Program-made: the position numbers and the translations under genes
Source of the DNA: Burkholderiales bacterium
Lineage (GTDB): Bacteria > Pseudomonadota > Gammaproteobacteria > Burkholderiales > Burkholderiaceae
Assembly: GCA_947447845.1 (NCBI GenBank)
Contig: CANFNO010000001.1
Coordinates: 1-35,876, forward strand
DNA length: 35,876 nt
Direction of reading: 5' to 3'
Notes under the pieces: model-generated
Seen by the model: only the letters and a program-made list of their open reading frames with translations
Database searches by the model: none
What the model was told of the DNA's origin: nothing
Shown: piece after piece, positions 1-8,709 of the stretch
Position numbering within the stretch: position 1 is the stretch's first letter
How the letters are laid out: each line of letters opens with the position of its first letter

Positions 1-48
1 CACCAAACCCAACATTGCACCGATACAAGCACCCAAAGCCGCAAAGCA

Positions 49-76
49 AAAAGCCCATCGCAATGGACGGGCTTTT
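49..76 (-). terminator. Rho-independent terminator downstream of tRNA end
   Basis: Inverted repeat AAAAGCCC / GGGCTTTT (49-56 and 69-76) with a 12-base loop. Read on the minus strand the right arm ends in a run of five T, as expected for a factor-independent terminator. It lies just downstream, on the minus strand, of the tRNA 3' end at 87-109, so it probably ended that tRNA transcript. The run of four T on the plus strand means it might work in both directions. Confidence 0.6.
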
Positions 77-86
77 AGGGAATTAC

Positions 87-109
87 GGTGGCCTGGGGCG
101 GAATCGAAC
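87..109 (-). other. tRNA 3'-end fragment, candidate attachment site
   Basis: On the minus strand this reads as the end of a tRNA: T-loop TTCGATT, T-stem 3' strand CCGCC, acceptor 3' strand CCAGGCC, then A and CC. The bases before it (GATC) cannot pair to give the expected GGCGG T-stem, and no anticodon or D arm is visible beyond position 110, so only the 3' end is present. Such a remnant beside a recombinase is the usual mark of element integration at a tRNA. The tRNA identity is not certain; no second copy was seen in the window. Confidence 0.6.
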
Positions 110-464
110 GATCATCCACTCCCCTCTCGGGTCTATGACCCCTCAAAAAAGTTACTGCAGTTCCTACTGCAATACCTCTTTAGGCAAATAACCACGGCCT
201 TTCAGCCTGTCCTGACCCAAATAGCCAGTCACTGGATCGAGTGTAACACTGTTACCCTTGGCGGCAAAGCTTTGTGAATCACCCAAAGCTGCAGGACGCG
301 TCATGCATCCACCGCTCACTCGCGCCTGGCAATGCAAAATGCAATCAACCTGCGCACAATAGGTCAAATTTCACCAGATACCGCATCATGCAGTTGCAGA
401 CACTTGCGAATGGCCGGTAGCTGGAAGCCAAAATTGGCGTAGGTCGTCGGCCCGGCAGGTTCTT
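110..464. other. Stretch without a convincing gene
   Basis: This stretch lies between the tRNA fragment and the end of the recombinase gene. It holds a direct repeat TACTGCA at 153-159 and 165-171, and a 67-codon minus-strand reading frame (164-367) that matches no family I recognise and has no clear ribosome binding site. I see no promoter, RNA gene or terminator in it. Confidence 0.4.
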
Positions 465-1088
465 TCAAATCTCCGTTTGCTCTGAAAGTTCTAGGGCATC
501 CTCGACCTCAATTCCGAGGTAGCGCACGGTGCTTTCCAGCTTTGTGTGTCCCAGAAGTAATTGCACGGCACGTATGTTTTTGGTGCGCCGGTAGATCAAG
601 GACGCTTTGGTGCGACGCATGGTGTGAGTGCCATAGGCTGTTGGATCCAGTCCGATTTCCTCAATCCAGGAATCCAGTATTCGCGCGTATTGCCTGGTTC
701 CCAAGTGTGGGGAGTCATGGACCCGGCTGGGAAAAAGGTAATCGTCATTTGCTAGTTCCGCCTCTTTGATCCATTCAGCTACAGCATCTCTCGTCGGCGG
801 CGTGATTTCAAACTGAACAGGCTGCGAGGTTTTCTGCTGCATGACAATCGCCCGTGTTGAAACGCGATCACCGTGGCAGATGTCTCGTACGCGCAAGCGC
901 ACTAGGTCGCACGCCCGAAGTTTGCTGTCCAACCCAAGGTCAAAAAGAGCAAGCTCCCGCGTGCGATGACCCAGTTGAAGTCGTATGCGAATGGCCCAGA
1001 TGTCTTTGAGTTTGAGCGGGGTTTTCTGGCCAACAATCTTCCCTTTGTTCCACGGTACTTTGACGGGTGAAGCAGTTTCGCTGTCCAT
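465..1088 (-). CDS. Small tyrosine recombinase/integrase
   Basis: A 207-residue member of the phage-integrase family that consists essentially of the catalytic domain. The catalytic residues are all visible: Arg58 (KLRACDL), Lys86 (QQKTSQ), His155-x-x-Arg158 (THTMRRT), His181 (LLLGHTK) and the nucleophile Tyr190 (VRYLGI). A family of short integrases of about 200 residues is common in proteobacteria, so this is probably complete rather than truncated. The start at 1088 is preceded by AAGGAGAG at 5-base spacing; a longer frame to 1139 has no such site. Its 3' end points to the tRNA remnant at 87-109, about 355 bases away. Role inferred: site-specific recombination of an element that inserted at that tRNA, or a stand-alone resolvase-like function. 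Confidence 0.85.
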   Translation of the reverse strand: MDSETASPVKVPWNKGKIVGQKTPLKLKDIWAIRIRLQLGHRTRELALFDLGLDSKLRACDLVRLRVRDICHGDRVSTRAIVMQQKTSQPVQFEITPPTRDAVAEWIKEAELANDDYLFPSRVHDSPHLGTRQYARILDSWIEEIGLDPTAYGTHTMRRTKASLIYRRTKNIRAVQLLLGHTKLESTVRYLGIEVEDALELSEQTEI

Positions 1089-1232
1089 GATGCTCTCCTT
1101 AAGTTGAAGGGGAGTGCAACTGTGGACCGACCACGGCAATAGTCAATCCCGTCTTTGCATTGGGAGTGACTGACAGCAATCGTTGGTTGTTGGCACATGG
1201 GTAACCAAAGTCGAAGGACAATTGACAAAACA

Positions 1233-1760
1233 ATGACCTTCACTATCCACTGCACCAAGAAGCTCCTCGACCGGGTGAAACTGCCCGTGAGCACTGAACA
1301 AATCGCGCCAACGACCTACCTTGGCAACTGGTACGCCACGGCCCTTTTCTGGAAGCCGCAGGTGGCATTACTGATCAATGAACGGACACTGTTGCCAGTC
1401 TTGATGCCACTCGCCCCAGCTGCAGAATTGGCGCTACGGTTTCCCGAGCATCTTGCATCTGTCCTATTCGCACACGGCGCGCCCCATGCGCTGGTAGAGC
1501 ATGAACGAACTGCCATGCTCGATTTCCAATATGCCAAGACCTTCAACCGCAGCCTGCTGGGAATGTTGAACCAGTTCACGTATCTGGTCGAGTGCTACCG
1601 TGATTACAACCAGACCACCGATTTGCCCTGGCTGTCGATGAAATTGTCTGAGACGCCCTGTAGCCCGCTGTACAAAAAGGCGATTTCACCGGATCGGGAG
1701 TTGCGACGATTGATCAAAGCCGAATGGGCAATCACCGCCGCGAACGACCAACTCCGCTGA
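1233..1760 (+). CDS. DUF6933-type protein of unknown function
   Basis: About 175 residues starting MTFTIHCTKKLLDR. The N-terminal pattern (TIHCTKKLLD, then TALFWKPQVALLINE and LLPVLMPL) is what I know as the DUF6933 family, small cytoplasmic proteins of unknown function often found in mobile or accessory DNA. The start at 1233 fits the family; an in-frame ATG at 1197 would add 12 residues of no family character. Neither start has a strong ribosome binding site. It is divergent from the recombinase and unrelated in appearance to the catabolic genes. No function is claimed. Confidence 0.65.
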   Translation: MTFTIHCTKKLLDRVKLPVSTEQIAPTTYLGNWYATALFWKPQVALLINERTLLPVLMPLAPAAELALRFPEHLASVLFAHGAPHALVEHERTAMLDFQYAKTFNRSLLGMLNQFTYLVECYRDYNQTTDLPWLSMKLSETPCSPLYKKAISPDRELRRLIKAEWAITAANDQLR

Positions 1761-2017
1761 AGGTAAGGTGTTGTGTTGTGACGAATCGATTGGCCCGTTT
1801 GCTGTCATTGATGAAAGGGTGCACCGTGCCCTTAGCTGTCGTTGCCAATTGTTTCTCTTTTGTCACCATATTCCAATGCGGGATTCACTATTGACCCTTG
1901 GAATCCCCCAAGCAGGACTCATGGCCTCGTTTTGATGCAAATGAATGTGTTTGTTGTCTTTGATACACACACGAAGACCTGAGGCCGGCTAATTTCCATA
2001 CACAGTACGGCTCCATG

Positions 2018-2527
2018 CTACTGCCATCCACCCCAATTTACCGAGGGTGGCGATGGTTCAAAAGGCGTGACCGGGTAATGCACCAGACCCGGATAAATGC
2101 GACTCCAAACAATCGCCGTGCATACCAAAATCGCCACTCCAAGTAGAACAGGACTCAGAAGCGCAGACCAGTGGGCCTGTGCATAGATCATGATGACAGG
2201 GTTAGCACCAGCAGGGGGATGTACAGTTCTTGTAAGCAGCATGAATCCCAATGACAAACTCACAGCCGCAGCACATGATAAAAGAGATGAACCTAGAAAC
2301 TGGGAACACGCTATACCGATGCAAGCGCTGCCTAAATGTCCACCGAAAATAGCTCGTAGTTGCGCGGCCGGAGCACGAGTGAGTCCGAACAAGAAAAAGG
2401 CGCTACCTCCAAGTGAAGCAAGTACAAATGCTGCATTGGGTGGGCCAACGACGTACAACGCCATGGAGATTCCGGCGCCAGCTCCTAAAAGACACCATGC
2501 GAGTCGGAAGGCAGCATGTCGATGCAC
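2018..2527 (-). CDS. HPP-family integral membrane protein
   Basis: A 169-residue protein with about four hydrophobic segments and the signature TRTVHPPAGANPVI, which defines the HPP family of small membrane proteins; some members have been linked to nitrite transport in plastids and cyanobacteria. The start codon is GTG at 2527 (an in-frame stop lies only a few codons further upstream and no ATG intervenes). It lies 55 bases beyond the end of the SDR gene on the same strand and so might be read from the same transcript, or from a promoter near the palindrome ATCTATAGAT at 2553-2562. A transport role is plausible but the substrate is unknown. Confidence 0.75.
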   Translation of the reverse strand: MHRHAAFRLAWCLLGAGAGISMALYVVGPPNAAFVLASLGGSAFFLFGLTRAPAAQLRAIFGGHLGSACIGIACSQFLGSSLLSCAAAVSLSLGFMLLTRTVHPPAGANPVIMIYAQAHWSALLSPVLLGVAILVCTAIVWSRIYPGLVHYPVTPFEPSPPSVNWGGWQ

Positions 2528-2582
2528 TACTGCTGCTCTCAGATGAGTAACTATCTATAGATCGGTCGGTGGATCCATGCAG

Positions 2583-3341
2583 TTACCAAGCAGTAGTCCC
2601 ACCATCGATTGCGAAGTCAGCCCCGGTAACCCAACGAGCCTCATCGCTGGCAAGGTAAAGCGCGCAAAACGCAACGTCAATGGGCTCACCAACTCTCCCG
2701 CTCAGCATCAGCTTTCGCTTCATCGGAGCGAACCATTCGGCGTTATCGATCATTGGCGCCGTGGCACCTGTACGCACCAATCCGGGCGATATGCTGTTAG
2801 CCCGGATGCCATGCGTTCCGCCTTCCATTGCAAGTTGGCGTGTCATGGAAATCACACCGCCCTTGCCAGCCGCGTGTGCCAGCGCTGGCAGGACTTCATA
2901 GGCCATCTTGCCGGATACCGATCCGCAATTGATGATTGAGCCGCCACGAACCTTCAAATGCGGCCAGGCTGCCTTGCAGGCATTGAAGACTATATCGAGT
3001 TCGCCCTTCATCGTCGCAGTCCACATTGCGTGGGTCATTTGTTCGATTGGCGCAAAGTGCACGCCAGCGGCATTGTTGTAAAGAATGTCGATGCGCCCAA
3101 ACGACTCCATAGCCAGATCGATTAGTTGTTGCGCCTGCACAGGTTCCGATGGGTCGCACGACCCCAATGCGACCGCCTTGCCACCTGAAGCAAGTATTGC
3201 CTGCACAGTGGCGTCGCACTTCACTTGGTCAATGTCGCAACCCACCACGCAAGCGCCCTCAGCAGTGAACAGTTTTGCGGCGGCCTGTCCCATCCCGCTT
3301 CCAATGCCGGTGATGATCGCGACTTTGTTGTCCAGTCTCAT
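2583..3341 (-). CDS. SDR-family oxidoreductase with Tyr-to-His change
   Basis: A 252-residue classical short-chain dehydrogenase/reductase. The Rossmann motif TGIGSGMG is at 11-18, the NNAAG motif at 89-93, Ser141 (CGSVSG) and Lys160 (AGKGGV) align with the catalytic serine and lysine. The expected catalytic Tyr four residues before Lys160 is His156 (LAHAAGK), clear from the codon CAC. Family knowledge: that Tyr is the acid/base, so the enzyme may be impaired or altered. The ribosome binding site AGGAG lies 6 bases before the ATG at 3341. It is the last gene of the meta-cleavage block, 72 bases after the aldolase. Substrate unknown; a dihydrodiol or hydroxy-acid dehydrogenation would fit the context. 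Confidence 0.8.
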   Translation of the reverse strand: MRLDNKVAIITGIGSGMGQAAAKLFTAEGACVVGCDIDQVKCDATVQAILASGGKAVALGSCDPSEPVQAQQLIDLAMESFGRIDILYNNAAGVHFAPIEQMTHAMWTATMKGELDIVFNACKAAWPHLKVRGGSIINCGSVSGKMAYEVLPALAHAAGKGGVISMTRQLAMEGGTHGIRANSISPGLVRTGATAPMIDNAEWFAPMKRKLMLSGRVGEPIDVAFCALYLASDEARWVTGADFAIDGGTTAW

Positions 3342-3413
3342 AGGAAACTCCTGTAGGCAAATATATATTTCGCAGGGCCTTCTATGGCCGTTTCAAGGGT
3401 GCTGATCCCGTAG

Positions 3414-4493
3414 CTACAAAGAGGCCTGGGTGACGTCTTTCATCATTCCGCGTTCCTTGGCCATGGTCATCGCCGTGTCTTCGATCATGTCTTCCTGGCC
3501 GCCGATCATCTTTTTGCGACCGAGCTCCACCAGAATGTCACGCGCCGGGACGCCAAAGCGCAGGGCTGCCCGCTTGGCGTGCAGCACAAAGGTGGAATAG
3601 ACACCTGCATAGCCCATGGTGAGTGACTCCCGGTCCACCCGCACCATGTGATCCATCATGGGTACGATGATGTCTTCTGCCATGTCCATCAGCTTGAACA
3701 GGTCGACACCGGTCTCGATGCCCATGCGTTCGCATACCGCTGCCAACACCTCCAGTGGCGTGTTGCCAGCACCCGCCCCGAGACCGGCCACGGAGGCATC
3801 AATGCGGCTGGCACCGGCTTCAATCGCCGCAATGGAGTTGGCAATGCCCATGCCCAGGTTGTGGTGGCCATGGAAACCAATTTCAGTCTCGGGCTTTAGG
3901 ACGGCACGCAGCGCAGAGACGCGCGCTTTCACATCGGCGGGAAGCATGTAGCCAGCGGAATCGGTGATGTAAATCGTCGGTGCGCCGTAAGATTCCATTA
4001 GCTTGCCTTGCTGCGCCAATCCTTCAGGATCGTTAAGGTGGGCCATCATTAAAAAGCCGGTTGTATCCATTCCAAGCTTGCGTGCATAGGCAATATGCTG
4101 GGGCGATGTGTCCGCCTCGGTGCAGTGCGTAGCTACGTGCACACTGCGCGCGCCGCAGTCATAGGCAGACTGCAATTCGCGCATCGTGCCCAGGCCTGGA
4201 ATGAGCAGTACCGACACCTTGGCTTGCTTCATCTTCGGCACTACAGCCTGCAGATACTCCTCATTGGTGGCCAGGGGAAAACCGTGCTGCAGGGATGCGC
4301 CGCCAAGGCCTGCGCCATGTGTCACCTGCAGCAGCGGCACGCCGGCCTCATCGAGCGCAGTAGCAACCTTTACCATTTGCTCAACGGATATCTGCTCGCG
4401 TTTGGCGTGCATGCCATCACGCAGGCACATGTCGTGCAGCAGAACCTTGCGGCCCCTTAGGCTCGCATCTGTGTTGGGGAACACGTTCATCAT
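3414..4493 (-). CDS. dmpG: 4-hydroxy-2-oxovalerate aldolase
   Basis: A 359-residue DmpG/BphI/MhpE-type aldolase (HMGL-like TIM barrel followed by a C-terminal communication domain). It splits 4-hydroxy-2-oxovalerate into pyruvate and acetaldehyde. Visible signatures are [11 protein letters not shown] near the N-terminus (metal-binding Asp), [13 protein letters not shown], and [11 protein letters not shown] carrying the two metal-binding His. The ATG at 4493 overlaps the stop of the acetaldehyde dehydrogenase gene (ATGA); a second ATG follows directly. Family knowledge: the aldolase and the acylating dehydrogenase form a complex that channels acetaldehyde, which matches the coupled genes here. 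The length is slightly above the usual ~345 residues. Confidence 0.95.
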   Translation of the reverse strand: MMNVFPNTDASLRGRKVLLHDMCLRDGMHAKREQISVEQMVKVATALDEAGVPLLQVTHGAGLGGASLQHGFPLATNEEYLQAVVPKMKQAKVSVLLIPGLGTMRELQSAYDCGARSVHVATHCTEADTSPQHIAYARKLGMDTTGFLMMAHLNDPEGLAQQGKLMESYGAPTIYITDSAGYMLPADVKARVSALRAVLKPETEIGFHGHHNLGMGIANSIAAIEAGASRIDASVAGLGAGAGNTPLEVLAAVCERMGIETGVDLFKLMDMAEDIIVPMMDHMVRVDRESLTMGYAGVYSTFVLHAKRAALRFGVPARDILVELGRKKMIGGQEDMIEDTAMTMAKERGMMKDVTQASL

Positions 4494-5404
4494 GCAAGCT
4501 CCTCGGTGGTCAATTGGATGGTGCCGGCAAGAATTTCGTCTGCAAACATTTCCGCCGTTCGGCAGGCTGCGGCGGTCATGATGTCCAAGTTCCCGGCATA
4601 CTTGGGCAGGTAGTCGCCAAGCCCCGTTACTTCCATGAAAACCGAGACGCGCTTGCCGTCGAAAACCGGGCCATTTACCAAGCGATAGCCGGGCACGTAT
4701 TGCTGTACTTGCTTGATCATTGCCAGCACCGAATCAATGATTTTGGCCTGATCCGGCTCGTCGTCGGTAAGGCAGTTAATGGTATTGCGCATGATCACCG
4801 GAGGGTCGGCCGGATTGATGACCGCCAGTGCTTTGCCGCTTCGTGCGCCGCCCACGCGGACGATTGCGTCAGACGTGGTGTAGGTGAACTCGTCCAGGTT
4901 GGCTCTGGTGCCTGGCCCCACGGATTTTGAAGAAAGGCTGGCCACGATTTCGGCATACCCGACCGCCTGAACTTGCACAACGGAATTGACGATTGGGATC
5001 GTCGCTTGGCCTGCACAAGAAATCATGTTGACATTCATTTCCGCTTTGGCTGCATGTTGGCGCAGGTTTACCGTCGGCACGCAAAGCGGGCCTATGGCTG
5101 CCGGAGTGAGGTCGATCACCATCACGCCCAATGCGTTGAGCTTGCGCGCGTTCTCGGCATGCACGTAGGCCGAGGTTGCATCAAAGGCAATCTGAATCTG
5201 GTCCTGCAATACATGGGGAAGCAGGCCTTCCAGTCCATCGGCTGTGGTCTTCAGGCCCATTGCGCGTGCACGCGCCAGTCCTTCCGAGTTGGCGTCGATT
5301 CCGACCATCCACACGGGCTCGAGCACTTTGCTGCGTTGGATTTTGTAGATCAGATCGGTTCCGATGTTGCCGGAGCCGATGAGGGCACATTTGATCTTCT
5401 TCAT
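4490..5404 (-). CDS. dmpF: Acetaldehyde dehydrogenase (acylating)
   Basis: A 304-residue DmpF/BphJ/MhpF-type enzyme that turns acetaldehyde, NAD+ and CoA into acetyl-CoA. The N-terminal Rossmann motif is [10 protein letters not shown] (9-18); the catalytic Cys lies in [11 protein letters not shown]; the C-terminal half has the conserved [13 protein letters not shown] stretch. Its ATG at 5404 overlaps the stop of the tautomerase gene and its own stop overlaps the aldolase start, so translation of the three is probably coupled. It is the last step of the lower pathway, paired with the aldolase for channelling. No unusual residues seen. Confidence 0.95.
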   Translation of the reverse strand: MKKIKCALIGSGNIGTDLIYKIQRSKVLEPVWMVGIDANSEGLARARAMGLKTTADGLEGLLPHVLQDQIQIAFDATSAYVHAENARKLNALGVMVIDLTPAAIGPLCVPTVNLRQHAAKAEMNVNMISCAGQATIPIVNSVVQVQAVGYAEIVASLSSKSVGPGTRANLDEFTYTTSDAIVRVGGARSGKALAVINPADPPVIMRNTINCLTDDEPDQAKIIDSVLAMIKQVQQYVPGYRLVNGPVFDGKRVSVFMEVTGLGDYLPKYAGNLDIMTAAACRTAEMFADEILAGTIQLTTEELA

Positions 5405-5622
5405 GGTTTGGCCTTGTCTGCTTCAGTGGCCTTCGCATTGCGCGCAGCAATGGTCTCGCCTGCGATGGAATAGTGCGTGGGGCTCACTTCGTTGACCATG
5501 ATGCGGACTTGTTCGGGCCGGGCCCCAAGTGTGCGAACTACGGCCTCGGTAATGGCAGCCATGGCGTTCGCCTTCTGCTCCGTGGTGCGGCCTTCTGCGA
5601 TGTTGAGCTGAATGATGGGCAT
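5401..5622 (-). CDS. dmpI: 4-oxalocrotonate tautomerase family protein
   Basis: A 73-residue protein of the 4-OT family, which interconverts 2-hydroxymuconate and 2-oxo-3-hexenedioate. After loss of the initiator Met the N-terminal catalytic Pro is exposed ([13 protein letters not shown]); Arg in EGRT and Arg in [11 protein letters not shown] match the substrate-binding arginines at mature positions 11 and 39. It is about ten residues longer than typical 62-residue members, with a charged C-terminal tail ([10 protein letters not shown]). GAGAAAGA precedes the ATG. It sits between decarboxylase and acetaldehyde dehydrogenase, in keeping with its place in the 4-oxalocrotonate branch. Confidence 0.92.
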   Translation of the reverse strand: MPIIQLNIAEGRTTEQKANAMAAITEAVVRTLGARPEQVRIMVNEVSPTHYSIAGETIAARNAKATEADKAKP

Positions 5623-5640
5623 GGGTATCTTTCTCGAAAG

Positions 5641-6435
5641 TCAGGAAAAACGGATGGAGATGCTGCCCAGTTCCTGGCAGCGCGCAAGAATGTGGTCGCC
5701 GGCCTTTACGGCTACCGCTTCGGTAATGCCGCCGCTCATGACGAAGCTGCCAGCAGGAAGGTCTTCCCCCAGTTCATCCAGCACCTTGACGAGCAGAGCC
5801 ACCGCGTCAGCCGGGTGGTCCATCACCGCCGCTGATGCGGACATGGCGGCGGCCTCACCATTCTTCTCCATGACGACCCCCAGAGTGCTCAGGTCAAGGT
5901 CCTGCGGGTAGCGTGCCCGTCCACCCGTGACAAAGCGCGCGGACGAACTGTTGTCGGCAATGACACTGGGCAGATCGAACTTGAAGCCGGCAAAGCGCGA
6001 GTCGATGATCTCCAGCGCAGGCACCACAAAGTCGGTGGCCGCCAGTACCTCCTCACGGCTGCAGTACGCACCCGCCAGCCGGGTCTTGGTGACAAAGGCC
6101 ACCTCACATTCGACCCTCGGGTGCACCATGTCACTGGTTTGGATGACTGAGCTTTCGGGGCGCGCCATGTCAGCCATCAGGAAGCCGATTCCAGGCAGGA
6201 ATACACCCATTTGCTGCATCTTGGCTTTTGAGGTCAAGCCAGCCTTCCAGCCTATCTGGCGCCGTCCTTGCGCCAGCCAGCGGCGGCGCAGTTCCAGTTG
6301 TATTGCGTAGCCGTCCGCCACGGTCATGGCCGGAAAATCGTCCGTCAGTTTGGGGATGGCCTGCGCGGTCGTTTGCGCCGTCTCGATTCGGTCAGTCAGG
6401 CGACTGATATCTTGTGAGCTGAGCGTGATGTTCAT
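5641..6435 (-). CDS. dmpH: 2-oxo-3-hexenedioate (4-oxalocrotonate) decarboxylase
   Basis: A 264-residue DmpH/XylI-type enzyme that decarboxylates 2-oxo-3-hexenedioate to 2-hydroxypenta-2,4-dienoate. It is told apart from its paralogue in the next gene by the DmpH pattern: a start resembling MNITLSSQDISRL, VIDSRF-type EIIDSRFAGFKFDLPSV, ADNSSSARFVTGG and FVMSGGITEAV near the end. The start at 6435 overlaps the hydratase stop (ATGA); the longer frame to 6492 is only overlap with that gene. Family knowledge: DmpE and DmpH form a complex in which the unstable dienoate is passed on, which matches the coupled genes. Confidence 0.93.
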   Translation of the reverse strand: MNITLSSQDISRLTDRIETAQTTAQAIPKLTDDFPAMTVADGYAIQLELRRRWLAQGRRQIGWKAGLTSKAKMQQMGVFLPGIGFLMADMARPESSVIQTSDMVHPRVECEVAFVTKTRLAGAYCSREEVLAATDFVVPALEIIDSRFAGFKFDLPSVIADNSSSARFVTGGRARYPQDLDLSTLGVVMEKNGEAAAMSASAAVMDHPADAVALLVKVLDELGEDLPAGSFVMSGGITEAVAVKAGDHILARCQELGSISIRFS

Positions 6436-7229
6436 ATTGCGCTTTTCCCAAAAAAGCGTGCACGGCATGTGCCCAAACCACCTATGGTGCACACCAGTTC
6501 ATCGCCATCGGCCACCGGAACCAGTGCGGACTGCGAGCCCGACAGGATGACCTCTCCGGCGCGAAAGGGCAGCCCTAGCCGGCCCAGCGTATTGGCCAAC
6601 CAGACCACCGCATTTACCGGGGAGCCCTGGACTGCCGCACCCACGCCGGTGGAGAACAGTTCGCCATTCTTGCGAAGTACCATGCCGGCCATCGTGATGT
6701 CGAGCTTGCGCGGATCACCCTTCACGTCCCCCAGAAGGTACACACCGCACGAGGCGTTGTCAGCCACCGTGTCCTGGATTTTCAGCTTCCAGTCCCTGAT
6801 GCGGGAATCCACAATTTCGAAACAGGGCGACACATAGGCGGTAGCCCGCAGCACGTCGGTGGCGGTAATGCCGGGCCCCACCAGATCGCGCGCCAGCACA
6901 AATGCCAATTCGGCCTCGGCCTTGGGCTGAATCAGCTGGTTTAAATCAACCCCATCTGCCTCGGTACGGATCATCCCGGATGTGAGTTGGCCGAAGTCGG
7001 GCTCATAAACGCCGAGAAAATCTTGGATGGGCTTGCTGGTAACGCCGATCTTTTTGCCAACAACGGTCTCGCCCGCCAGGACGCGTCGATTGACCATGTG
7101 CAATTGGATCGCATAGGCGTCCTGCAAGCTGATGTCTGGCTCTTGTTCCAGCAGCGGGCTTATGACATGGCGCTCCAGCCACGCGTTGTAAAGGGCGTCA
7201 CCGTGGCGCCTGATGGTGCTTTGATCCAT
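6432..7229 (-). CDS. dmpE: 2-oxopent-4-enoate hydratase
   Basis: A 265-residue DmpE/XylJ/MhpD-type hydratase that adds water to 2-hydroxypenta-2,4-dienoate to give 4-hydroxy-2-oxovalerate. Signatures are VVGKKIGVTSKPIQDFLGV, LIQPKAEAELAFVL (metal-binding acids), EIVDSRIRDWKLKIQDTVAD and EVILSGSQSALVPV. It belongs to the same FAH-related fold as the neighbouring decarboxylase. The start at 7229 lies 12 bases after the semialdehyde dehydrogenase stop, and its end overlaps the decarboxylase start. Confidence 0.94.
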   Translation of the reverse strand: MDQSTIRRHGDALYNAWLERHVISPLLEQEPDISLQDAYAIQLHMVNRRVLAGETVVGKKIGVTSKPIQDFLGVYEPDFGQLTSGMIRTEADGVDLNQLIQPKAEAELAFVLARDLVGPGITATDVLRATAYVSPCFEIVDSRIRDWKLKIQDTVADNASCGVYLLGDVKGDPRKLDITMAGMVLRKNGELFSTGVGAAVQGSPVNAVVWLANTLGRLGLPFRAGEVILSGSQSALVPVADGDELVCTIGGLGTCRARFFGKSAI

Positions 7230-7241
7230 TTTCAGCCAACC

Positions 7242-8702
7242 TCATAGTTTGATGCAGATATTGCGAAGCTCCGTGTAGAAGTCAAGTGAATGGACTCCGC
7301 CTTCCCGGCCTATACCCGATTGCTTTGCGCCACCAAAGGGCGTGCGCAGGTCGCGCAGGAACCAGCTGTTGATCCAGGTGATTCCCACCTCAATGGCAGC
7401 GGCCATTCGGTGGGCACGGCTCAAATCCTGTGTCCATACTGTTGTGGCGAGCCCGTACCGGTTGGCGTTGGCCAGCGTCAGCACCTCTTCCTCGGTGTCG
7501 AAGGGGCGCATGTGGCAGCAGGGGCCGAAGATCTCTTCGCGCACCACAGCGGCGCTTTCAGGCAATCCCGTCCAGATCGTGGGCTCAATCCACGCACCCT
7601 GGCCCAGGCCGTGTGGCACTTGAGGCACGCCACCACCCGTTACCAGTGTTGCGCCTTCGGCCATCGCACGGGCGTAGTAGGACAGTACCTTGCGCTGGTG
7701 TTCGTGGCTGATCAGCGGCCCGTAATTGGATTGGGGGTCTTCTGGTCTGCCGTACTTCACGGCTTCGCAGCGCAGCTTCAGCGCAGCAACAAAGCGCTCA
7801 AAGACGGGCCGCTCGACGTAGACTCTTTCCGTCCCCAGGCAGACCTGTCCGGTGTTCATGAAGGACGACCGAAAGATGGCATCCACAGCCGCGTCGAAAT
7901 CGCAGTCGGCAAATACGATGCCCGCGTTCTTTCCGCCCAGCTCAAAGGAGACGTCGCGGATACCGTCGGCTGCGGCCTTCATGATGGCGCTGCCGGTGCG
8001 TGTCTCGCCCGTGAATGTGATCGCGTCCACGTCGGCATGCCGCGTGATGAACTCGCCCGCCGCCTCGGGGCCGAAGCCTTGCACCACGTTGTAGACGCCT
8101 GGTGGCACGCCCACCGTGTTCATCACCTCGCCCAGCAGGGCCGCTGTGCTTGGCGTTTCCTCCGATGGTTTGACCACAACGGTGTTGCCGCAGGCAAGCG
8201 CCGGGGCAACTTTCCAGGTCATCAACAGGAACGGCGCGTTCCAGGGGCTGATCACTCCGACAACGCCCTTGGGCTTTCGAATGGCGTAGTTCAGCGCGCC
8301 GCGACCGTCCGGCGTGTCCATCTGAAATGCCTCGGTGGGCACATTCTTGACAATGTCTGCAAAGACTTTGAAATTGGCCGCACCGCGTGGGATAAAAGCA
8401 TGTGCGATGACGTGGTGGGGTTGGCCGGTGTCCGACTCCTCGGCCGCCACGAAGTCATTGAAGCGGCGCGTGATCTCGTCGGCCACAGCGTGCAGCATAG
8501 CGACGCGCTGCTCTGTTCCCATGCGCCCCCAGGGCCCCCGCAAGGCTGCGCGCGCCGCATCAACGGCTGCATTCACATCGGCCTGGCCACCTTCTGCCAC
8601 TTGGGCAAGCAGCTGGTTGTCCAGTGGCGAATGCTTTGCAAAGGTCGCCCCATTGGCTGAAGGCGCGCCACTGCCGTTGATGAAGTGATGGATGTCCTGC
8701 AT
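7242..8702 (-). CDS. dmpC: 2-hydroxymuconic semialdehyde dehydrogenase
   Basis: A 486-residue aldehyde dehydrogenase of the DmpC/XylG/NahI group, the same length as those enzymes. It oxidises 2-hydroxymuconic semialdehyde, the catechol meta-cleavage product, to 2-hydroxymuconate with NAD+. It has the ALDH hallmarks ISPWNAPFLLMTWK, the Glu in FELGGKNAG and the Cys in NTGQVCLGTERVYVE, and the subgroup C-terminus FLRDLRTPFGGAKQSGIGRE. The start at 8702 (MQDIHHFINGSG) fits the family and lies 7 bases after the stop of the upstream SDR; the longer frame to 8819 is overlap. It commits flux to the oxalocrotonate branch. Confidence 0.93.
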   Translation of the reverse strand: MQDIHHFINGSGAPSANGATFAKHSPLDNQLLAQVAEGGQADVNAAVDAARAALRGPWGRMGTEQRVAMLHAVADEITRRFNDFVAAEESDTGQPHHVIAHAFIPRGAANFKVFADIVKNVPTEAFQMDTPDGRGALNYAIRKPKGVVGVISPWNAPFLLMTWKVAPALACGNTVVVKPSEETPSTAALLGEVMNTVGVPPGVYNVVQGFGPEAAGEFITRHADVDAITFTGETRTGSAIMKAAADGIRDVSFELGGKNAGIVFADCDFDAAVDAIFRSSFMNTGQVCLGTERVYVERPVFERFVAALKLRCEAVKYGRPEDPQSNYGPLISHEHQRKVLSYYARAMAEGATLVTGGGVPQVPHGLGQGAWIEPTIWTGLPESAAVVREEIFGPCCHMRPFDTEEEVLTLANANRYGLATTVWTQDLSRAHRMAAAIEVGITWINSWFLRDLRTPFGGAKQSGIGREGGVHSLDFYTELRNICIKL

Positions 8703-8709
8703 GAGCCGC

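Noticed and set aside
1..60. Possible coding end on the minus strand (Ala/Gly/Leu-rich frame)
   Set aside because: Only about 15 codons inside the window and overlapping the terminator arm; cannot be supported.
164..367. 67-codon minus-strand frame near the tRNA fragment
   Set aside because: No clear ribosome binding site and no family likeness; kept only as a remark on the non-coding stretch.
1887..1910. Inverted repeat GGGATTC / GAATCCC in the gap before the HPP gene
   Set aside because: No T run and a long loop; not convincing as terminator or operator.
7290..8660. 456-codon open frame on the plus strand
   Set aside because: Antisense to the well-supported semialdehyde dehydrogenase gene, with shadow-like composition and no motif.
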